The notes beneath the pieces are model-generated. The model was not told the origin of the DNA. It worked only from the letters and a program-made list of their open reading frames with translations, and ran no database searches. Shown in pieces: positions 46,345 through 57,472 of a stretch of 64,000 nt of DNA (its first letter is position 1; each line of letters begins with the position of its first letter). This stretch comes from Pohlia nutans. Lineage: Eukaryota; Streptophyta; Bryopsida; Bryales; Mniaceae. Location of the stretch: contig CM040104.1 in NCBI GenBank assembly GCA_022496805.1, positions 8,159,650 to 8,223,649 on the forward strand, given 5' to 3'. The position numbers were made by a program, and so were the translations under genes.

Positions 46345-49300
46345 TTATAAAACCACATCAAAGTCATAAAGGTCCCCTTCAACTAAGCCCTCTTTCTTGC
46401 TAGTATCTATTTTCATACCACACTTGGAAACTATGTCTTCTAACATTTTCACAACCTCGCGCATTGATGGACGACTCGTAGGCATAGTATTAGTGCACAA
46501 TGTCACGATTTTCAGAACTTCAATCATCTCACTTTGTGAATCCATCCCACATTTGGAATCTAAGATCTCACACAAATCTTTTGATGTCACCACTCTATTG
46601 ACTCTATTGTGAACCCATCGCACAAGGGTTGTTCCTTCTAGAGGCTCTAATGGGTCAGTTGCACGTTTTCCAGTCACCAATTCCAAGAGCACAACACCGA
46701 AGCTGTAGATATCAATTTTCTCCGTCACTCGAGTTCCAAATGAGTACTCTGTATGGAATTCCCCACCCACAATTCCAACGAAACTAACTCTATGAGAATA
46801 ATGGAGAAATAAGACAAACGCAACATAAAATGATCAAAATTACATCTCATATGAATCCGCTATCAATTAGATTCAATGCCATGCATCTAGATGAGAGTGG
46901 TGATGAAATAGGACTATTACAATTTATACGATCACATTTCAAATGAATACGCCATCGACAACATTCAATGCAATACAAAGATATTTGAAACACTTCACCT
47001 GGAGGAATGTAGCCCAAAGAGCCAGCAACTGAGGACAATTCATGGGATGTCGCACATTCCACCATCTTTGCAATGCCAAAATCAGCCAAGTGCGCTTCAT
47101 ACTCCAAGTCCACCAAAATGTTGTTAGATTTAATGTCTCGATGTAAGATTTGGGGTGAGCACTCATAGTGCAAATATCGGAGTCCCTGCCAAAGTACATC
47201 AAACCCCAATTTATGCCACATTCTTAAACTACATGAATGATTCTAAGACACTCTTGTTAACCCCTAAATGCCTAACCATTCATTTTCCCAATCATGTACA
47301 AAATCAAGCTCCATTTTCTCATTCCGTCATGTACTTTTTGTGGTGTGAACTTTTTATCGTCTATAGATTTTATAGGAAGTTAGTTTCATCCATTTATAAA
47401 CCAATTAGCAAGAGGATGATCAATGAAACATTTCTGCCTTATTTCATGTTGCAGTCATTCACCAAAACTTTATAAGATCACACTTCAAAATTGTTCTTGA
47501 CAAAATCAACTCAAAAAATTGAGCAACCAAAATGTCTCCAAAATTCACTACACTTAGAGTATTACATTTCAACCCATCACATCAACTTCCATCCACAAAT
47601 ACTCAATATCTTATTTGTAATTGAATTACAAAACAATTATGAATTTCAAATTTCAAATTTAATACAAAAAATTAGTGACTGCAATCATAGATCTAATTGT
47701 ATGGATTGAATTTAAAATTCATGATGTACATCTTTTATTCATATATCAAGTTCAAAATATCCCTCTTAGTTGCATTTTATAATGCATCCGTGCAATTCTC
47801 CAAATCTGGAGACGACTGTGGGTATTTAGGGGTTAAATCGAAAACGAAACACAGGTAATTCCTTATTCCAAACATAAGGAATAGGCCGGTAAATGAACCT
47901 TGGCAGCTCCAATGGCAATCTTGTAGCGAATTTCCCAGGAAAGTGTACTTGATTTAGGACCATGCAAGAGATCTCCCAAACTACCATTGTGCATGTACTC
48001 GTATACTAGCAAGTTGCTATCGCGCTTAGTACAACTACACAAAAGCTTTATGATGTGTCGGTGACGGATGTTTGCAAGTGTCTTCAACTGCAAGAAAGTT
48101 GAAACAAACAACCCGATTCAACTTCTAACAAAATTCACATATCTGATGTCAAGTAAAAAATATTTTTGGTTAGCAACTCAACTTTGCAATTGATGCTAAC
48201 AAAAACTTGAGTTAGAAGTTTCAAACCTCGGCTTCAAAGCCATAGTCACGGCTTCCCTCATCTTTCTTCACATTCCACAATTTCTTGACAGCTACAATTT
48301 CACCGTCACTCAATGTGACCTTATACACTCTACCTGCACCGCCATCTCCAATCAAATAATCTTCATCCAACGCACAAACTTCATCTTCGTAGTAAACTTT
48401 ATTGTGAAATGGTGTCAATGTCCATGAACTTTCGTCTTCACTCAAGTGTAGAATTTCACGAGAGTCACATCTTCTGAATGTGAGAACCAACACTACAAAC
48501 AACACAAGTGCCACAACTCCAATGACCGCTACAATGATTATCCATGCTTGCATATTGTTCGATTTGGACTTCAAGTTTACGGCTGATGAATTGGTGCCAC
48601 ACGAGCCTTCCACGCACAAATATGGATTTCCGGTGAAGTTCACATTTACAAAGTTTGGGCCATTTCCCTGCTTTGGAATAACCCCCGAGAGATTGTTGAA
48701 TGCCACATTCAACATTTGTAGTGACAACATGTTGAAAAAGCCTTGCGGAATAGTTCCTGTGAGATCATTTTCTGAGAGATCGAGGGTACTTAGTCTGTAG
48801 AGGTAGACCAATTCATCAGGAATGGCATTTGTCAGATGGTTATTGGAAAGGTCCAATTGCACAAGCTCCTTGCAATTGCTGAGGTTCGAAGGTATGGGAC
48901 CACTCAAGGAATTAGCACCTAATGTAAGTTGCGTCAATGTTGATAAGTTTCCCAACAAGGGAGTCAGGGTGCCATTGAGCTTGTTGGAATTGGCTAAAAA
49001 TTTAACCAAGCTGGTTTGTCCAATTTCTGGAGGAATGGAGCCCGAGAATATATTATTTTCCAAATGCAAGATAGAAAGAGACGTTGCCTTTCCAATGTTG
49101 GCATGAATACTTCCACTAAGATTGTTCCCATCCAATCTGATTTCCACTAGATTTTCACTTCCCCACAAACCTACGGGCACTGTCCCTTCAAGTTGATTGT
49201 TGTCTAATCGGACTTTCCACAAGCTTGAACAATTACCATATGATTCCGGTATTGTACCTGTCAACCTATTTGCAAAGAATCCAAGATATAGTAAATTGTT

Positions 49301-51071
49301 ACCCCAACAAAGGTATGGAGGTAAATGCCCTTGGAGATTGTTTATACTCAAGTCCACATATTGAAGATTCAAAGATTTCCTTCCAAGATCATATGGGATT
49401 TCACCAATGAGTTGATTGCCGTAAAGTTCAAGATCAACCAATCCTTCTAAGTCGGCCAATCCACGAGGAATTTGTCCACTCAAGTTATTATTACTAATGT
49501 GGAGATTTGTTAGAAGCAAAAGGTTCCCGAAACTAGTTGGAATTCCTCCACTTAAAGTATTGTAGGAAAGATAAAGACTAGTGAATTGCGTTAGATTACC
49601 CAAACTAGTTGGAATTCCTCCACTTAAAGAATTGTGAGAAAGATCAAGATGAGTGAGTTGCGTTAGATTATCCAAACCAATTGGAATTCCTCCACTTAAA
49701 GTATTGTTAGAAAGATTAAGAAAAGTGAGTTGCGTTTGATTACCCAAACTAGTTGGAATCTCTCCCGTAAAGTTATTGTATGACATATCAAGCCAAGTCA
49801 AATTACCCTTAAAGTTTCCAATACCTTCTAAATCCCCGTTTAAACCATTATTGAATACAAGGATTTCACTAAGCCTTTCGCATTGCCATAAAGAGGGTGG
49901 AAGAGGCCCAGTCAATTGGTTATCGAACACCCATAGGAAGGTCAAATTGGGCATGCTTCCAAATATGTCTGGAATATGGCCTGTCAAAGTGTTATTTCCT
50001 AAATCAAGGCCCTCCAAATGCGTCAAATTTTTCAGCTCGAAAGGAATGGGGCCGATGATGTTGCACCTCTCAAGATAGAGCGTCTTCAATTGCGTCATCT
50101 TCAAAACTCCTGTTGGAAATAAATCTCGAGGAAAATTGACTCCATTTAATCGAAGATCTTCCATGCTCTTCCACGAACTAAAATTCGGCCATGGCACCTC
50201 ATTGAGGAAGTCCAAGGTTGAACCCAACCATAAAACTTTAAGGTTTGGAATTGTAAAGAACCCTAACGCAAGTGTACCATTCCAATTGTTTCTCGACAAA
50301 GTCAATTCTTCAAGCTTCTTCATTGACAAAATGGATTGTGGCATCTGACCCATAAAGTAGTTGCTACCAAGGCGCAAGACTCGCAACTCCAAAAGTTCAT
50401 CAAATCTAGTCACAACCGTGCCATTCAAACCTATGTCTGTCATATCGAATACTTGCAAACTTTGAAGGTTTGTAAGGTCTTCTGGTATTCCCCCGGTCAT
50501 AAAGGTGTAACTAAAGTTGATATACACAAGCTTTGAACAGTTCACGATGTCTGCAGGGAAAGTTCCATTCATATAAGTGTATCCCACATTCAAAGTTGTG
50601 AGATTCGCAAACTTTGCTGCATGACAACACACACCATTGATGTCAACAAAGATACTGGGAGTACATCCATGTCTCAAGACACTACACAATGTGCTTGCAC
50701 AATGATCACATGCACTTGAATGACACACAAAGTGGTACATTAATGCCACAAGCAGGCTTCGACCACTAACCAAAAGTGAGAGTGTCGATTGGACCTCCAA
50801 GGTTCCAGAAAGGAGAGAAATCCACTACAGATACGGAACCCTGAGTGCAATTCACACCATTCCAGAAACACGGAGTGGCGTCCGAGACATTCCAATTGCT
50901 CAAGCTGTTGTCCGGATCCTGCAGAGAACCTTGCTTCCAGTTGATCAGCAACTGGCCTTCTTCGTTGAGACCCAACACACGTCCTGAAAACACCATTACT
51001 GTACATACGGCACTGGCATACAGAAGGCAAACCCTCCATAGCCGCATGACGCCAGAATTCCCCTTCTCCAT
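46345..51071 (-). CDS. LRR receptor-like protein kinase, class XI (HAESA/CLV1-like), intact, 5 exons
   Basis: Exons 51071-50771, 50616-48227, 48087-47899, 47185-46999, 46748-46345; all junctions are GT-AG and keep frame, giving 1156 residues. In order: signal peptide ([17 protein letters not shown]), LRRNT with a Cys pair ([10 protein letters not shown]), about 22 plant-type LRRs (LxxLxLxxNxLxGxIP) to ~residue 730, a C-capping Cys pair, a transmembrane helix ~792-815, and a kinase domain with [26 protein letters not shown] and ADFGIAK. The Arg before the catalytic Asp makes it an RD kinase, expected to be active. It should sit in the plasma membrane and bind a peptide ligand; class XI members recognise CLE, IDA or similar peptides, but the ligand cannot be predicted. 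The only intact host gene in the window. Confidence 0.92.
47257..47836. mobile_element. TTAA MITE (580 bp) inside intron 3 of the receptor kinase
   Basis: Perfect 13-bp inverted ends TTAACCCCTAAAT / ATTTAGGGGTTAA. The outer TTAA pair is the target duplication. It fills 580 of the 713 bp of the intron (47898-47186), leaving donor and acceptor intact. It has no coding capacity. Confidence 0.88.
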
Positions 51072-52396
51072 CTCCGCCTATCTTGCTTGCTCAAAACCGC
51101 TCAAAGAACCGGCTAACTGCATACAGCACCGCCACACACAAGTACATTTAACTCCATCATTACTACCGTGATACCACTCTTTACCAGTTGCTTCACTCAC
51201 AAACTGACCACCTGTGAATTGAAGAATGGCCAAGAGAGAGCGTTACCAATCTATATTATTCTCCGTGCCCGTGCTGATGCGATCTGTGCCTCGACCTGAT
51301 TCTCTGCTTGTCTCTGCGAACCACACGCGACAAGGTCTCAACCTACCGATACTCAATCCCAAGAGCAACCGTCATTCCACAGCTTACACCGAGTGCCTTG
51401 AGCAACACCATGTGAAATCTGCATCAAATATATCGGAGTCTGCAGTGAAGACTTATCTGGCAGCTCCTAGAGACTGAGGTTCTCCACGAGAGGGAAGTAA
51501 GAGCCTGGCATGTACGCTGTAAACTTGAACATGATCACACCCTGCACCGGACTACGACTACTAGAGACGACTGTGGACCCTGTTGAACCGTCCGGGCAGC
51601 GTGACAAGAAAGAGTGGTCACTGAAACAGGGCAGCTGGTGAGAAAACTGGCTGGCCACAGGGTTGGAGCAAACAGACCTGCAAAACGTGCGTCTCCGATG
51701 CATGCACAGGCTGCTTCATCAAGACGTCCTCTCTATCGTTCAATCCGCCTGATCGGGTTCCAATCGTTCCAGTTCGTCGGAACAGAATTGATGCAAACAA
51801 CTCACTAGCTACTGCCAGCGGAATCTAAGTTAATGTTGCATTGCCCAGGTGAGTCGACGCATGCCGGGCGCATGGAGCAGCGGTAAGCTTGATTGAGGAG
51901 AGGCTCTGCGCGCGAAATTGGGCTGTCCAGAATATTAAGTCCCGCCACAGGCAGCCTGCTCTTCAATTCGAATCAGTACGTTCGACATGGTCAGCAACTG
52001 GAGTCACAATGGCCGGCTCGCGAAACGAACATCAATCCAGCGGGGGATAGGCGGATAGCTTAGCGAAACTTATTGATTTCATTCAAGCTCCATCGGTGCC
52101 GTGCATGGCCAGTGCTCCATATAGCAATCCAGAGCGACTGTGGCGAGCATATTCGGGAAGCATCGCCATTGCAGGGACCGTGCTAGCTGGACGGTTCGTT
52201 CCAGGAAGATTCCAGAACCAGCGCCATTGCGCCAGCGTACCCGACGATGGAAGGGCTAAACATAGGAGCCGAGCCCTGGCAGCCGAGGCAGCCGTGAACA
52301 GAATATTCTGAACTCATCGCCATTGCACCAGTTGCGCTGGGATTGTCCAAGCATTCAACTTATTCGACGGAGGTAGGAACAGTAGGCCTCAAGTCA
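51056..52396. repeat. Left arm of a 1.3-kb inverted repeat (receptor-kinase promoter)
   Basis: Reads as the reverse complement of 60243-61548 at roughly 90-95 percent identity with small indels. The arm covers the first five codons, 5' UTR and promoter of the receptor kinase. Homology stops at AAGTCA (52396) on one side and at AATTCCCC (51056) on the other. The short frames here are not genes. Confidence 0.92.
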
Positions 52397-52484
52397 ACCT
52401 CGGAAAAGATATTCCCGCCTGCTTGTTTGCCATGAAAGAAGGCCTTGTCACTTGTGTCATAAATTGTTTCACTGTCCGTAATCA

Positions 52485-52978
52485 GGGGCGGTTTACACTA
52501 TGGACCAAGAGCCATGACCAAGAAAATTAAATCATTTTCATGGTCATGGCTCTTGGTCAAGAGCCGTGACCATGAAAAATCAAAAATGCAATTTTAAATG
52601 ACTTGGTCACTCTTTGTTGTGTAAAGTGGATTTAGACCGGGACAAGTTTAAGCTCATCATTCTCTCTTTTATCCTCCCCTTTTTCCTCCTTTCTCTTTAA
52701 ATAATTGAACACTAGCCAATCAATGATTTTTGAGCCCCATGGTCTCCTTGATTATAGTTGAGTCGAGGCATTTGCTTCGACTCAACTATAATCAAGGAGA
52801 CGATGAAAACATTATCCATTTGGGAAATTTTAGCATTTTTGGGGACCTCAAAGTTAGTGGTCATTCTCCTTTATTCAAGGTAGTGTAAAGCCAAATGGGA
52901 CCAAGAGCTCTTTTTGGGCCAATCACAAATTTTAGAATTCCATGGTCATGGCTCTTGGTCTATAGTGTAAACCGCCCC
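52485..52978. mobile_element. MITE with 36-bp inverted repeats (PIF/Harbinger-like), 494 bp
   Basis: Ends GGGGCGGTTTACACTAT... and its inverse, 36 bp with one mismatch, flanked by TCA at 52482-52484 and 52979-52981. A 3-bp target duplication and G-rich ends fit PIF/Harbinger-derived MITEs, though TCA is not the usual TAA/TTA. The CCAAGAGCCATGACC motif recurs inside. Noncoding. Confidence 0.85.
52742..52801. repeat. Perfect 25-bp hairpin inside the MITE
   Basis: Stem 52742-52766 (GTCTCCTTGATTATAGTTGA plus GTCGA) pairs exactly with 52777-52801 around a 10-nt loop. A perfect stem within a diverged element is notable and could fold if transcribed. Confidence 0.9.
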
Positions 52979-53639
52979 TCAGAAGCAAGAACAAATCAAA
53001 AGATGAAAAGATGCTCTATTTGAGGCTGCGAGTAGAGATGGATTTGAATTTTCATCTATGACTAGGTGAGTATATTGAGTTGGTAGACATTGGTGGAGCA
53101 TATAAGGTCGAATGTCCCAAACCACCAACCCCCCAATTATGACATGTAGACCTTTCTTGGGGCCACGACAGTTGAGACTCAAAACTATCAATTTCACTAT
53201 TCAAGTAGACCAATGGCATGCCAAGCATTGCGAAGAAATAGTTGGTGGTTTTGGGTATCATTATGAGTGAAAATTAGTACCACATCGTGTGGACATGGGG
53301 AAACCTAGAGGTCTGATTTGGGTGACGAAGTTCTTTTCACTTTGAAAATTTGTATCAATTTGAATATTGGGAATTAAATTGCAAAAATTTGTGCATTCCG
53401 TGAGAAATCTTCTTCCAAATGTCGGAAAAATATTTCTCATAAAGAACCTCGTTAAAATAAGGCCATATTTCTTAAGTTGGTGGTTTTAAAACATCCTACC
53501 TTAATTGAATGCACTGCATTGCTATGTGCTTGGTAACTCATTAAAGTGAGAATCTATAATCATGTGATACAAAGCAGTTTTCTTATAAATATGTGTATCT
53601 TGATTAGTATAGGTCTGCTTGATTTTATATGGATGGACG

Positions 53640-54090
53640 ATGCCCACAGGGATGAGAATAAGCTAATGCATGATATCCTTGATCAAGTTGAAAGCATCTT
53701 CAGTTGGGCTCGCGCATTGTAAGAAGGCAGCCAAATCCACATCCCTCAGTTGGACTTCAAACACCAATCATCCATGTACAGAGCGGGAGAAGATGAGAGA
53801 TACTGTGACTGTTTTGGGCATTTGGGGAATGGCTGGAATTGGTAAAACAACCCGAGCAAAGGAAGTATACAATTGTTGTGCTGAGATTCTCAACAGGGAA
53901 GAGTAGTTTTGTTCCAAAGACCCTTTGTCCCGTGGGCATTGGGTCATTGTCATTACGAACAGACACTTTATTCACGTTGACCTTAAAATTGGAAGAGCAA
54001 AGACAATGGAGGACTTGCAAAAGCAAATGTTGTATGATATTTTTGGCCGGAAAGAGGAATATATCCGTGAAAAGTACAATGGTTAGTTAG
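53640..54090 (+). pseudogene. NB-ARC (NLR resistance gene) fragment
   Basis: VTVLGIWGMAGIGKTT is a P-loop of the TIR/NB-ARC type, preceded by DILDQVESIFSWARAL in another frame and followed, after further frame changes, by HFIHVDLKIGRAKTMEDL and QKQMLYDIFG, the expected RNBS-A to helix region. At least two frameshifts and a stop break it, and the rest of the gene is missing. The next TTAA MITE begins only 34 bp later. A relic of an intracellular immune receptor. Confidence 0.75.
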
Positions 54091-54123
54091 AAGAGTTTGT
54101 TGGACGACGGGTTCTTCTAGTTG

Positions 54124-54859
54124 TTAATCCCTAAAGGTTGGGCCTATGACCATGGAATCATGTTTTATCTGTCACACCCAATTTTGCTACTAAAAATAAT
54201 ACAAGAATTCAAATTTATATTTTTAGTGGATGTAGTCACATGTCTACTACAAATCATGAATTTTTCATAAATTTTGGTGAAAATTTGAAATTACTATGGT
54301 TTTATGAAGTGATTGTAAAGAAAATCTATATTAATTACAAAATGTACTTGAAAATTCCGATTTTTTTACCTAAGGTGTGAATTACAATGAAGAAAAGTTT
54401 AGTTGATGAAAATCATCCGTGTATCTAAATTTAGAAAATTTTGCTACACCTTGGTGATACCTACCGAACTTGTAACTACGATAAAACACTCCATTTTAAA
54501 AAATTTCCAAAAATTCAAAGTGGAGTAGAAACTAGATTTGGCAAGCTTCATTTTGTTAGTTAAGCTCAAAGGCAATGGAACTCATTTTCATAGCCTAAAT
54601 TTAGTTTAAATAGAACAAGCAAAAAAATTCAGAATACACTACACGATGAACTGTTTTTACGACTCTTTTTGTAGTTGGGACCCCATGTAAAATCTTAAAA
54701 TAGCTTGAATGATTTGAATTTAACTTGAAGGAGTGGCATCACCAAGCAAAAGCCCTTCACATAAAGAATTGGATGGAAATCATCCACGCAACAGTTGGAA
54801 TTGAACAGTCGAATTCAGTCATCGACCATTTTTTGGTCTCTTCGGCATTTAGGGGTTAA
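54124..54859. mobile_element. TTAA MITE copy, 736 bp
   Basis: Left TTAATCCCTAAAGG, right CATTTAGGGGTTAA, with TTAA at both borders. The ends match other copies in this window but the interior is diverged. No coding capacity. Confidence 0.6.
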
Positions 54860-54993
54860 CAATATTTCCAAGGAGGTTGCCTTCTTTGAACTTGTACCAA
54901 ACATAATGAGCTTGGGGATTGGGAGTCGTGTAATAGTGACGTCATGCGATTGACATGTGTTGAAATAGTTTTTACTTGCACCAAATGTAGGAG

Positions 54994-56045
54994 TTAACTC
55001 CTGAATGACAGAGGGATAAGAGCAAAACCTAAATGTATTATAAAATGCTACTTTTGCAACTTTGATGAAGTTTGGCCCAAAAGAGAAAATGAGAAGCATG
55101 ATCTTTAGTAATTATTTGTACAGTCAGACTTCCAAAAATAATTTAAAATACTCGTTTAATGAATTCAGAAGCATTTACCGTTTAAAATTCACCAAAATTA
55201 CAAATTCTATTTTTAGAGTTTGAAATTCGGTATAGTTGGTAAAAACTAAACATTTTATTCTAAAATTTAAAAAGGCAAAACTTTCAAATGAGAGATATCA
55301 TAACTTTTCCGAAATAGTAAGTTTTATAACACTAGGACAGTATTAACCCCTAAGTGACCGATCGACCATTTTCTGGTTGTAGCCCAAACAATAGTGATTG
55401 CCCACGGGCAGGAAATGACATTTTTAAAGTTTTGATACTTTGTCGAAGTTGGGGGTAGAGATCATGTTCTAGTGTTGTTTGAAACATTTTATTTGCAATA
55501 TTGAGGTTCAATAAGGAATTATTCAAAAACAAACACCTCAACATTCTCCTAGTGTTATAAAACTTACTATTTTGACAAAGTAATGATGTCCTCACATTTG
55601 GAAATTTTGCCTTTTAAAATTTAGGATAGAATGTCTACTTTTGACCAATTATACCAAATTTCAAATTCTAAAAGTAAAATTTGTAATTTTGGTGAATTTT
55701 AAAAGGTAAATGCATCTAAATTCATTAAATGAGTATCTAAAACTATTTTTGGAAGTTTGACGGTACAAATAATTACTAAACATCATGCTTCTCATTTTCT
55801 CTTCTGGACCAAACTTCATCAAAGTTGCAGAAGTAACATTTTACAACACATCTAGGTTTTTCCTATACCCCCTCTATCGTTTAGGGATTAAGGTCTTTGT
55901 CTTTGAAAAATTCTCTAGAGAACCTCAATATTGCAAATGAAATGTATCAAACAACACGAAAACATGATCTCTACCCCCAATCTTGACAAAAAATCAAAAC
56001 TTGAAAAATCTCATTTCGTAACTATGGGCATTGCTGCTAATTAAT
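54994..56045. mobile_element. TTAA MITE split by a nested relative
   Basis: Left part 54994-55342 (TTAACTCCTGAATGACAG...) and right part from 55892 read as the inverse of the element at 55343-55891. The right part resumes with CCTCAATATTGCAAAT and ATGATCTCTACCCCCAA in the order predicted, so the nested copy landed at a TTAA inside it. The right end fades near 56045. Confidence 0.7.
55343..55891. mobile_element. Nested TTAA MITE (549 bp with both TTAA)
   Basis: Begins TTAACCCCTAAGTGACC, ends CGTTTAGGGATTAA. It sits inside an inverted relative (54994-56045), with the host element's sequence continuing on both sides. Confidence 0.75.
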
Positions 56046-57470
56046 GGTAGTGAACTAGTACAATAATTAATAAAAATTTGGATGGATGAAAAGTGTAACT
56101 AGATGCAATCAAGAGAACGTCTAGGAATTGGACGTTGGCGCGTCAAAGGTTTAAAGGTCATGCATTTTTTCTCAATTTTGAGGGTCGTTTTCACAACTTT
56201 CATTTCTTTTTTTGAGTAAATTTCTTTTCAAACATTAAATACACCAAAATGAAGAAAAATAATAAAGTTATTAGCTTACTTCACTAAATTAGAAAAATAA
56301 AATAAAAAATTGTTGCTCCAAAGTAGGTCATCAAAAAGTGCTCTTTGAGACCATTTTTTGATTTTTTCAATTTCAAATTTCAATTCGGATGAGGGGATGA
56401 ATCTAAAATTAGAAATTTAAAAGACAAAAACAAAGAAATATTCATTTGACACACTTTGAAAAGAAAAAAACATGATTGGAGAAAACCTCATTTAATTATG
56501 CATCGTCAAAGTTTCCTTGACTTTAGGATATGAAGAGTTAAATGATGTGTATATCTCAATTAAATATTGACTATTTAAAAAAATTATGAATTGGGAAATT
56601 TCGAAATTTCATGTTATTTTTTCAAAGTTGTACAAACTCATTATCAAACTAGCCATGTTTTGCCCAAAAAAACAAACCATCTCAGTATTCAAAAAATGGT
56701 CTATCTTTAATAATAGTTTGTACCTTTTGCCCGCCCCGTGTGAAGTCGACAGGCCTCACGTTTCAAGTATAAAACATTAAAAAAATGTCAAAAACTAACA
56801 ATTATTTCTGGATAGAGGGAGTCTCTAATTTCTACCCTCCTATTTGCTACACTAAATGGTCACACCACACCTCCAGTAGAGATCCACAAAATCAAGCCCA
56901 AATGCATGAATTCCTTCAAGTCAGGCAAATTTGCAGTATCACGTCCCGACCTGAGGGCCACGAAGACGGGGAACCGGACCTGAGGCTCTCTGCTCTTATT
57001 CTGAAAAGGCAACTTCCAAGCTGAGATCGACAAAATTTGCAAAGTGACTACAGGTCCGGTCCTGTTTCCAATGCATTGGAGATCTATGGCAGTGCGGAAT
57101 TCCATCATTCGGTCAGGTGGCTACACTTGCACAACTTCTGGAATAAGTAGCAACCAACAACAAGTCAGCACGATCCTCTATAACCGCACATGCCTGGTAC
57201 ATGGAGAGAAGAGGAAGATCAACAATTGTGTGGGGGTTGATTCCAATAAATGCTACAGAACACGGGCACCAAGTACTACTGCCTCATTCTACTGATCAAG
57301 AGCTGCCTATCTTCTTCCAATGTTTGAGAACCATTCCTGTATATGCGATCCTGCATCATGCCAGTTGCATCCATATCAGTAGCATGCATTCATAACAAGT
57401 ATGCTGCATAATAAGTTTTGCACAATCAGAACTTGAACGGATGAATCCGGAAGTCGGATTAAATAGCACA
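56046..57470. other. AT-rich intergenic DNA
   Basis: No gene supported. 56780-57360 is more balanced in composition and may include untranslated sequence of the minus-strand VPS53 fragment; no clear final exon was recognised. Confidence 0.4.
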
Positions 57471-57472
57471 AG

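Noticed and set aside
50617..50800. N-terminal extension of the receptor-kinase exon 2 frame
   Set aside because: This stretch is the first intron (GTTAGT...ATGCAG); splicing joins the signal-peptide exon to the LRR exon in frame.
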